Origin: Lophium mytilinum
Lineage: Eukaryota > Ascomycota > Dothideomycetes > Mytilinidiales > Mytilinidiaceae
Length of the DNA stretch: 64,000 nucleotides
NCBI GenBank assembly: GCA_010093605.1
Contig: MU004187.1
Coordinates: 501,383 to 565,382, forward strand
Direction: 5' to 3'
Notes under the pieces: generated by a model
What the model saw: only the letters and a program-made list of their open reading frames with translations
What the model was told of the DNA's origin: nothing
Databases searched by the model: none
Translations under genes and position numbers: made by a program
Part shown: one piece after another, positions 47,645-56,388 of the stretch
Position numbering within the stretch: the stretch's first letter is position 1
How the letters are laid out: each line of letters begins with the position of its first letter

Positions 47645-49649
47645 TTACCAGAAAGGCTTTACAGGTTCATCAGCCCTTTGCCACTCGAGATAGCATTCTG
47701 TGCCATTCAGCTTGCTTGCTACAGCAGCATCGAACTCTTCTTGCGCACCCGGCTGCTTTGGTCGTAGTTTCAAGCGGGCCGGCCACTTATCCACAATGCT
47801 ATTTGGCGATTTTACCCTTGCTTTTGAAACCTGCATGAGGAACGAAACTTGTGCCTTTTCCATATACCTGGCCTGTGGTCAACATTGTTCTCGGCATAAA
47901 GTAGCTGTTTAGAACTGCTTCACTCACTTTCCAAGATACCGGTCCACATCTCGCACAAACGGTTTAGCGAACGATGCCTTTATGAAATATTGGTTGTTAC
48001 TATTCATGTTTGGACGAGGTGGTAAGTACTCTGCAACAAGCTTCATTTCTTTCATCATGACGTTCATGTCGCGATCTTCTCCACTATTCATGACACTCTT
48101 CCTCGACTGCGTTCATAAAGAGAGTGATCAAGGTAGCATGAGAGTTGGCGATAGGCTCCTGGAGAAGTGGAGCAAAGTTGCCTATAGTAGGAACCAAGCC
48201 TATGTATGCACGGTCACAGATATTCGAGACCTGTCTATAACTTAATTGTCTTTCTGCACTCAAAGTTACGCTTGCTGACTTACCTCAATCCGTGCAAATG
48301 TCCCAGGCGAAAGATGATCAACGAGCGAGGTCGCATCGACCTGGAAAATATTGAACGAGATAGTTAGCGTTTGTGCTCGTCGGCAGAATGAAGTAAGGAT
48401 ATCCTTGACATAGCAGTAGAGTTTGCCGTAGATATCGTTGGTCAAGTCTCCGACGAAGGTGCCCATCACATCATTGATCGCCCACCCATCGATAGGATCA
48501 GCTGAGTCTTTTAGCGGCCATTCATCCGACTTCTGGAAGAAAGTCCTAGTAGCATTGTTAATCACAGCCATGCTGCACTTCTGAAGAAGTCTTACGGGTT
48601 CGGAATTCTGTACGCGCTCCGAGAGTAGCCAAACGGCAGCAAAATGCCGTCTTGACGATACCTTAAAAAGCATACTCGTCGACTTGGAGACAGAGCATAC
48701 AAATGGCGCTCTAAATGATCTTTACGTTCAGGTGCGAGTGTGACGGCAAGTCGCAGGTCGTGGGCTCCCTGAGAAGACAGCCCAGTGGGCAGGCTTAGAT
48801 ACGATAATGTTGCCTCCCATGCCTCTTTCGACAGCACGATTCGAATTGCTTTATTGCCCCAGGACCAAGCTTTTGCTAGAAGCTGTCCGTTTGGTTTTTC
48901 GGCAATCTTCTTGCAGGTTTCTTCGATCAGAGGACGGACAGAGGTGTCGAGTAATTCGATATGTGCTTTTGTAATTTGCGCTGAATACCAAATGTGCAGA
49001 ACGCAATCCACGGCGGCTGCCGTATCATCAACAGCAAAGAGGAGTATAAGCATTATCGCGTTACGTGCAACAATGTCCAGGTCGAGATCATTGAGAGTCA
49101 CTGTAAGCTGCTTGTTGTAAGATGTGGATATTGCAGCAACAGTTTTAACAACATTGCGAAAATCTCCGGAAGCTGTGTCAAGACTCGGTCAGCATGCTTT
49201 GACGACACGACTTCAAACAAAGACCCACCAGCGAATAGCAGGTTCAGATCTTGCAAATGATCTGAACCTTCATTCTGTTCTAATGCAAGGATGTCGATCG
49301 CCGGCATGTTTCCCCAAAAATATTTCGCGCTTCCAAAGGATTCGTAAGGAGTCGCGCTGTTGTTGATGAAAGCAGGACGGCGCCCCTCAGTATGCCATGA
49401 TGGACTCCAGAAGTTTTTCATATATGGAGACTTGCAAGATTTCTTGTGCTCAGTCTAATGGGCTTTCTGGCACGATGCCTTGCAATACTGTGATAACCGT
49501 GTTTAACGCTGGGCACTCGACAAGATTGAGAAAGATCCTACTAGGACGAGACGGCACCCTCCACAAGCACTTTTATCCTCGTTCGGACAGTGCCATGTTC
49601 TGGAGCTATTAGCACAAGGATATTGTCGCGGCTGAGTTGTCGACTGCAT
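47645..49649 (-). pseudogene. MYND zinc-finger / DUF4470 gene with disruptions
   Basis: These filamentous-fungal proteins combine an N-terminal MYND finger (protein interaction) with DUF4470. Their function is unknown. The start MQSTTQPRQYPCANSS is at 49649. Exon 1 ends in CGGCRLVL, and a 54-nt intron joins YCKASCQKAH and TEHKKSC. A TAG at 49457-49455 stands exactly where the finger normally has Trp. DUF4470 follows as WGNMPAIDILALEQNEG, then after an intron (49228-49173) SGDFRNVVKTVA and TLNDLDLDIVARN. Further exons carry PIDGWAINDVM and ANSHATLITLFMNAVEE. Near 48,100 the frame shifts by one base, with similarity resuming as EMKLVAEYLPPRPN and RDVDRYLGK. The last exon ends at 47645. Two independent defects make a decayed gene likely. 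Confidence 0.7.
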
Positions 49650-50359
49650 CCTGACGCGTCTACGAACTGCTGTTGGGATTAGGCGTTCATGCTATCTGAA
49701 GCGGGCTTGCGTGAATCAAATACCACAGTGATAACGGTGTTTCAGCGAGGTGTCCAATCAGCAAGCGACACGATGGAACTGCATCCTCTTTCCAATGGCC
49801 ATGGGTCGGTTGATATAATGATTAGATAAGGGAGCTGAGGGGACGAGGGTGCGATTTGCAACTCCGAGAAGCAGAGAGCATTATGACAGCGCTTTATAGC
49901 GGCGCGGAGAGCTTGCAGGAATTGGTGAATGATGGCAAGGTGAAAGGTGAGTTGATTAACGAAGTGGAATGAATAGTGCCACGCCTAATTAATCAATCAC
50001 ATACTTCCCAGGTTCTGAGCGAGATTGACGCTCATGGTCTATACCTATAGTGGTGTCACTGACCACTTCGCACTCTATCACTAGGCGCCGGGAATAGACG
50101 TATAGTGAGACACAGTCTATGAACACGTTTTGCCTACTACCGGCCGTGCTTCAACGCATTTTCAAAGTACAAGATTAGATGATAGCATGGCTTTTCGACT
50201 AGGTAAGTATTAAACTCGCTGGAGCACGTCAGATAGTCTCGAGTAGGGTTGCAGTAGACGACATTTTAGTCCTACATCTATCTTAGCTGATTACAGCCTC
50301 TAAAGAAGTAAACAATTCCGTACTTGCTAAACGCGAGAAGTTTAGCAATCCCATGTCTC
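49650..50359. other. Spacer between DUF6604 copy A and the MYND gene
   Basis: This 710-nt spacer contains the upstream region of the MYND-DUF4470 gene, including the shared TATA-bearing segment at 49865-49940, and the 3' flank of DUF6604 copy A. No further gene is seen. Confidence 0.45.
49865..49940 (-). promoter_or_regulatory. TATA-bearing upstream segment shared with DUF6604 copy A
   Basis: On the minus strand this reads through CCATCATTCACC, CGCGCCGCTATAAAGCGC and GCTCTCTGCTTCTC. It aligns over about 75 nt, with roughly three quarters identity by eye, to 52977-53050. Both lie upstream of a minus-strand gene and both carry a consensus TATAAA (here 49898-49893, about 245 nt before the ATG). 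Confidence 0.55.
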
Positions 50360-52860
50360 TTAAAGATTCCACTGGAAATCAGAAGGATTCAGGCCTTTCG
50401 TACAGTCCATTAGGGCTTGCCGTGCCACCTGTATCTCACCAATCCCCTCCAATGGTCCCGACTGGCGTGTTGGCACACTGCGGCCTTCCTTTCTACGGTC
50501 CACAAGCTCTGCAATATCGGCGACCAGATGAACTGCAAGCCTCCCACCGTCAGGGCAAGCAAGCCCATGCATGTTGCAGCCCATCCAGAATTTGATCGGA
50601 ATTCCCAATTCGCACATTCGCTCCAGAGTCTTCTTACACAAAAGGTAGACGGAGAACCAGTTCGTGCGGAGCATTGGAAAATCGCCATAATAGAACTCGG
50701 CTTCAACGAGGCCATGCAAATACTCTAGGGTTCGAGAAGGACTCTCCATTTGATGGACATCAGGCGCGTCTGACATCTCAGTTCTCCACCGTTCCCGCGC
50801 TCGTTTCTCGCATTTCGACGACGTGCCTTCCCCGTAAAAGTGGCATTTGACTGCTTTCGTTACCCGGTATTTCTCTTGTACAATGTCCAGAAAGCTTGAG
50901 TACTGATCCGACATGCTGTGAACCTCGTGATCACTGTACCATGGAATCTGACTTGTCAAGAGCCAGCGCTTGTCGTGGCTGCTAGGCTGCTCCGTTACCT
51001 TTCCAAGAGTAACGCCCCTTCGGAGATGATCCACGAAGTTGTCACGAGGGCGCTCACCAAGAAAAGTAATATCGTCGAGGGACGAACACAGAAGTTCAAG
51101 GAGCTGGAAGTCTTTGGCATCAACTAGGCCGAGCTGAATGAACATGTTGTAGAGATGCAAGACCGCACAGACGGTACCCACGTGGACGACCATAGGCAGA
51201 CCCTTTTCGAACGCCTCTCCAAGTATCTGGGATATGTGCGTCCCCGCGACCCAGGGCGAGCGATAGTAGAGATCAAACCGATTGTCGGATATGTAGGCGT
51301 TGAGAGCATCTGTAAGATCCCCAATTGTGGTCTTGTGTTCGCAAAAACCCTGAGCCATCAAGGCTCTCATCGATTTTAAGACTTCTTTAGCAAATCTCAA
51401 CGCCACAATCCGGCAGTCAACGGGCGGCGGTCCCGCGTGCTCATTGCTGATGTAGGTGCTAAACGTTTTGAGCCAGAGCTCAATACCAAACACCACTGTG
51501 GTTCCGTTTGTGCGTGACTTCGTAAGGTAATCTCGAATGTCGGTCTGTAGAGGGTTGAATTGACCAGGGAACAATTTGTAGATCCAGTTGTTAAACCCTT
51601 CCGGACACAGATCGAGCTCAATTACCCCATTCATATATTCCTCCCAATCCTTCGACAGGTGCTCACCTGGCTTGTGGACTCCAGTAAGTTCACGTATGCT
51701 CCGAAGCAAGGAGAACATGCAAGTAGAAGCAGCCAAATTGCCATTTTGAGAGCCCGGATGTGGAATCATGACTCGTGGGTCCTCGAATTTGGGGTTTTTT
51801 TGGTCCTGAGAAGCGTGACCAATGGTGTGCATGAATGTCTTCAGCGCGTCCGACGCGTCAATGAACCCAGATCCGTCGCGGAACGTCTCTCGGCATGCAC
51901 CATCGTAATCGACCAAGCCGAGCTCTGTTCGATCATTCGAGGCTAACCAAGTAGCGCGCCGACGGAGGAACTGTTCGTGATTACGAATAGCAAAGTAATA
52001 GCGGGCCCATGAGCCTAAACTCTTGATTTTTTCGTAGGCGATGTTCGTGAGCCATGCTGTGATGACAAGTTGCAAGGGGCTCGAGTCACACTGTTTCCAA
52101 TATCGGTGCACCGCGGCGAAAGTGTCGTCGAATACCTATTCGGTACTGTTAGCGGATACTGATACCAGTGCTGATTTCATGAAGTGCAGGCATTACTTAC
52201 CACCATGTAGTCGTAGAACTCGATCACATCGAAATATTTCTTGAAAACATCCCCTGATATGGAGCGACATTGGCCGTCTTCATCAAGAAGCCCCAGATTT
52301 CTGAAGCAATCCTCAAGATGAGGTCCCATTGGCCGTGGTCCGTATCGGAGCTCCTCATCCCCGTCGGTTGAGTCTTCCAACTCTTCGATATCAAGAACAC
52401 CGTACGAGTTCACTGCAAGATGTTCCTTGATATGGTTTTCTCGTTCTAGGGCTGTCCGTGATTTGGAATTAGAGAATAGAGTGTTGGAGATCCGCCTCAG
52501 CCTGATGATCCAGTTAATAGGATGTTGGTATAATGGCGGAGGCTTGACTTACGTGCTGGTGAAATGCTCGTGAGATGTATCACTAGCGTTATCGGGCGGC
52601 CGCTGAGATTCACCACTTTTGTAGAAGTCAGTAAGTATAGACCTATTCTGAATAGTATCTCGAAACGCCCAATAGATCGCCGGAGGGATTTCGGTCTGAG
52701 ACTCGCGTATGGTCTCAGCTGCAGCAATCATGTCTTTGAGAGATAAGGATGGTGCTTCTGGGGAAGCTCCGGTGCAAGATGTGAGCCATTTGACGATAGC
52801 TGAAGTGCTTTTCTTGTAAGAACGATATACTTCTGGAACTGACGGTGGCACAGGAGCCAT
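50360..52860 (-). CDS. DUF6604-domain protein, copy A (full length)
   Basis: DUF6604 marks the N-terminus of a large filamentous-fungal family of unknown function. Three exons (52860-52553, 52501-52201, 52135-50360) give 794 residues in frame. The N-terminus has the DUF6604 pattern YRSYKKSTSAIVKWLTSC and PPAIYWAFRDTIQNRSI. A charged linker (EELEDSTDGDEELRYGPRP) precedes the exon 3 body. The body contains AWLTNIAYEKIKSL, RRRATWLASN, FRDGSGFIDASDALKTF and FPGQFNPLQTDIRDYLTK. The C-terminal 400 residues have no recognised domain. There is no signal peptide or clear membrane helix. The promoter segment upstream is shared with the adjacent MYND-DUF4470 gene. A truncated paralogue lies immediately upstream on the same strand. 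Confidence 0.8.
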
Positions 52861-52976
52861 GGTGTTCGACTATAAGCTTTGACGAGGGAAATATAGGATG
52901 CCTAGGGTGTTGATGAAATGAATTATAGCGAGTGTGTGGTAACTTGTGGTGGTTGGTGTAGGTGTTTTGTAGCTTT

Positions 52977-53050
52977 GAAAAGCAGCGAGAGCAAAAGGGC
53001 AGTTTTATAGCCGCGCAGAGGTTTCCTAAAGATTAGTGAATGGTGGCAAG
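52977..53050 (-). promoter_or_regulatory. TATA-bearing upstream segment of DUF6604 copy A
   Basis: On the minus strand: CCACCATTCACTAATC, GCGCGGCTATAAAACTG and GCTCTCGCTGCTTTTC. It is homologous to 49865-49940. TATAAA lies at 53009-53004, about 145 nt before the ATG. The 3' end of truncated copy B (stop at 53028-53026) falls inside this segment. Confidence 0.55.
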
Positions 53051-54710
53051 CGTATTCCCATAGGTGTACACAGACTGAACAGGTGACCTGTCGATCCAGA
53101 TGTCTTACAATGCATTGAAGCAGCACAAGCGATGGGAGTAAGAAAGTGCACAAGCTCACAACGAGGTATGCCACTGCTTGTGGTGCTCCAACCCATTCTA
53201 AAGATTTTGAACGAGAGAGAAACTTTTGGCTTCGGGCTATATAAAAACCTGTCGACAGCTTCAGTTCCTGCAGCAGATATCCCCTTTGTAAGAAAGTTGT
53301 GGATGCTTGCTTGCAAAGGATTAAACCCTGGGAGGAAGAACCCATAAGAGACGTTGGGTTCCGAGGTGTCCCAACCTAGTTCAGTTCCCATGATTGACAT
53401 GCGTTTGTGAAGTTCCGTCACCTGCACTATGCTGTCCAACATGGACAAGATACAGCGGTGACCTTCAGGCTTGAACTTGACATCCAAGAGCGAGCTCGCG
53501 GGGGGTATCATGTCCAGTGGCTTCTCGAATTTGACCTTACTGGAGCTTTGGGGTATCTGAGCCGTTTCATCTTGAAACTCTTGTAGGGCAACCCAAGCAT
53601 CTATAAACCCAGGACCATCGCGAAAAAGGCCTCTGGGTGCTCCCTCATAATCCATAACCTTGATATTCCCCGGAGTGAAATAAGAGAACCAAGCTTTGCG
53701 CCGCATAAGGAATTGTCCATGGTTAGAGTACTTGAAGGTACGCGGCCCTTGGATAGTGCTGATATGTTTGATCTTTTCGAAAGCCAAATTTGTCAGAAAC
53801 GCTGCGACAAGAATGTTTGATGATCCAGAACGGCACAATTTCCGGTATCGCATAATTGCCGCGCATATTTCGTCGAATTCCTGTTTACCATGATCAGCAA
53901 AAATTCCAGATGCTGTTTCTCAAAATGCATCGAGGGACTTCAGACAGTGGTAAACCGACATGGAAACCTGACATTAGGTGTGCGAAAATATAGCGCCACT
54001 TACCACCATGTAGCCGTAGAAGTTGAGTAGCTCGTACATGATATTGTTGACGCCTCCTTCAATGTATATCCCTCTCTTGTCTTCTCCAAGGTGACCAATG
54101 GCGGTAAGCCAAGCCTCGAGCTCATCCTGGAGAGGCCTCATTCCGTATCTAAGCTCCTCGTCCTCGCAAATGAGCTGTTCCATGTCCAAGTCTACTGTCG
54201 TGCTGCTATAGTCTTCGGTATCATCATCTTGCGCCACTGAGCTGAGAACGCTGTACGAGTTGTCGCTGATAGTGTCTTCCCTGGGAGTATCGCATTGTGG
54301 CTCCGGCGATCGCTTCTTCTTCGGGAAAAGTATGCGAAAGATATGCTTCAATCTACCAGCCTGCATCAGTAAGCTGCTTCCAAAAATGACAACCGGCGGC
54401 CTTACATCCTGATGAAGTGCTCATGTGAAGAAGTGCTGGCCTCGTCCGACTCTATTAGGCCACTTTTGTACAAGAGAAAAAGCTTTGTCCTATTCTCGAT
54501 CGCATCTCTGAACGCCCAATATATGGCACGAGGTATATCCGTCTTCGCTCCATGTATCCGCTTAGCCGCCGAGACCAAGTTCTTCAGCGACACCGGGTCT
54601 TCTGGGGTGCTCTGATTGTCTGAGCTAGCCATGAGCCAGCTTACAATTGCGGCGGTACTTTTCTTGTAGGATCGCACCGCGTCATGAATGTCCGGCGGAC
54701 GAGAAGGCAT
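53026..54710 (-). CDS. DUF6604-domain protein, copy B (3'-truncated paralogue)
   Basis: This is a tandem paralogue of copy A. Three exons (54710-54406, 54352-54004, 53880-53026) use the same intron positions and give 502 residues against 794. Shared blocks are YKKSTAAIVSWL, RAIYWAFRDAIENR, EELRYGMRPL, YGYMVV, FLTNLAFEKIKH, FRDGPGFIDAWVAL and PGFNPLQASIHNFLTK. After about residue 440 (GTEAVDRF) similarity in this frame stops. A neighbouring frame still resembles copy A weakly, so a frameshift plus truncation is likely. A probable 5'-UTR intron (GTAAGT at 54787 to TTAG at 54725, with CTCTAAC branch site) places the start at MPSRPP rather than at the upstream ATG. It may encode a short protein or be decaying. 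Confidence 0.6.
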
Positions 54711-55220
54711 GGCGTTTCGAGCTGCTAATACTGTTAGAGCCTGTGACTTCAGAAACTGCATAGATCAAGGATGGAGCCAGTACTTACCAAGAAGGTTTTA
54801 TGGGTGTCGAGAAGTGAGAAAAGAGATCGTAGTTTGCGAAAGATGAAGAGTGATGGATCAAATAGGTGAAGCCGTCGAGACTTGCATTGTGCAGATAAGG
54901 ATAACAGTGGAAAACTCGATAGTGTAAACGAAGGTGAAGACAGTTTCCGCCTCGCTCAAGATCAGATGTACATAGTCCGTCGAATCTTATCAGCGATCAT
55001 ATGAGAATGAGTGAACAAGGTACTTGCGTGATCACGCGGTCTGAGGTGGCCGGCCAATATCACAGATAGGTGAAAAATACCATTCCCCACCTCGCCCAGA
55101 TCTCCAAAAGCACATGAAAACGCAACTACATCCACTGACTTCCTGAGCAAAACAAGAACGGAAAAATATATCTCAGAAGCAAAACTTCGCTAGGCCTGAA
55201 GCCCTGACTGCCTCTTCATC
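54711..55220. promoter_or_regulatory. Upstream region of DUF6604 copy B
   Basis: About 500 nt containing the probable 5'-UTR intron of copy B and its promoter. It lacks the TATA-bearing segment shared by the two neighbouring genes. No other gene is seen. Confidence 0.35.
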
Positions 55221-55506
55221 GTGTCGAATGCCACTCAACCCACGCTGGTCCTAAAAAGAGTGACACACCTAATTGGCATTCTGCTTCTTTTAGTTCTACA
55301 CCTGTCTGCCGCTGCTTGTGGTGCTTCAATATGTTTTCACACTGTAAAAGAGATAGATTCTCCTTACTTTTGGGCCATGTGGAAACTTGCTGAAGCACTC
55401 CAAGCAGTGGCAGACAGGTGTACACACGACCGCACACGACGGAGTGCTTGCCGAGTGTGCCATTTCTTGATGCCCAGCGTGACACCATGGCTAGATTCGA
55501 ACCCAG
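55221..55506. repeat. Inverted pair of related fragments (fold-back arrangement)
   Basis: The core arms 55297-55328 and 55391-55422 are inverted copies matching at 29 of 32 positions. The similarity continues outward, with CACGCTGG and TCGAAT at matching distances, and inward (TTTTCACA against TTTCCACA). Translating plus strand left and minus strand right gives alignable peptides, such as VLHLSAAACGASICFHTV against CVHLSATAWSASASFHMA. So these are diverged duplicated fragments in opposite orientation rather than a simple hairpin. A third related piece lies at about 53130-53240 in the tail of DUF6604 copy B (GCCACTGCTTGTGGTGCTCC). Confidence 0.55.
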
Positions 55507-56388
55507 CCCCATTGGAAGAGCCAGTTTTTGATATGAATGGAATGACAAACAGAACCTCGCGGACAAACATTCAGAAAGCGCCGATATCTTCCAAGGCCCG
55601 CATTCGCCCTTTCACCATCACCTACGCCACTTACACCACATCGTGAGAGCTCCCGTTGGACTCGCCCCGATGCCGCGCAGCATCAGCTGTTGAAACCCGC
55701 AACCCAATAGTATTTTACGACGTCTTAAGAGGGCACCGATTGATCTGACATGGGCTACAGACGAATCTGTCTGAAACAGCCTGTCCCATCCGATATGATT
55801 TGGGATCCCCCCCTCCAACATCGGCGTCGCCCTCGCACCTTCCCCGTGACTCTCCCATCAACAGCCCCACCGCCTACCTACCCGATCCGGCAACTCTTGC
55901 CCGCCAAGAACTGTCCAACACAGAGCGATCGAAATTTCAGGCCCTTCGCCGCCCTACCCACCTTTTCACCCATAACTCCACAACCACACCTCCTATCCGG
56001 AAACCGAAAGCACGACGTGATGCACCTAAGCTCGGAGAATACTTCACGAGCTTTCGGAGCAAGAAACGCAAGAATCCGATGGGATAGGGGTGGGGTCTTG
56101 AGGTCTTACTAGGAAAAACAGACGGATTTCCGGACGCGGAACACCCATAACACGGGAAGTAGGCTTTGGTTTTTTTTCATGACAGGAGAATATGCTATCG
56201 CTTCTAATGCCTACCTACTGAACTTACTGTAATGGGATACCAAGCCTCGCCGGCGCTGATGCTTCGCTACCGCTAATGCTTTTGGTCTACGGTGTGTTAA
56301 ACGTACACCACCACTTCATACTCCTTTTCGATTATCCTTCTTACTAAGTTGCGATACTCTCTCCATAGAATCCACCCGTCCACCTCTA
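55507..56388. other. Spacer between the inverted fragments and ERG7
   Basis: The region contains one weak plus-strand ORF (55800-56087, listed separately) and the ERG7 3' flank. Beyond these I see no structure. Confidence 0.35.
55800..56087 (+). CDS. Possible small Pro/Ser-rich basic protein
   Basis: This 95-codon ORF starts MGSPPPTSASPSHLPRDSP and ends in a strongly basic tail (KLGEYFTSFRSKKRKN). Composition resembles disordered fungal proteins and includes a bipartite-NLS-like end. An overlapping frame of similar length (55750-56112) exists. No family, splice or promoter evidence supports it strongly. Confidence 0.3.
   Translation: MGSPPPTSASPSHLPRDSPINSPTAYLPDPATLARQELSNTERSKFQALRRPTHLFTHNSTTTPPIRKPKARRDAPKLGEYFTSFRSKKRKNPMG

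Noticed and set aside
15008-49649. Alternative genetic code explaining in-frame stops
   Set aside because: TGA, TAG and TAA are each involved once, and all long core genes use standard termination without internal stops.
55297-55422. MITE with terminal inverted repeats
   Set aside because: Similarity extends beyond the arms on both sides and is visible at peptide level, and no target-site duplication is evident. Inverted gene fragments fit better.
55495-55510. B-box-like GGGTTCGAATC on the minus strand as part of a tRNA
   Set aside because: No flanking A box or cloverleaf could be drawn, and the sequence belongs to the inverted fragment pair.
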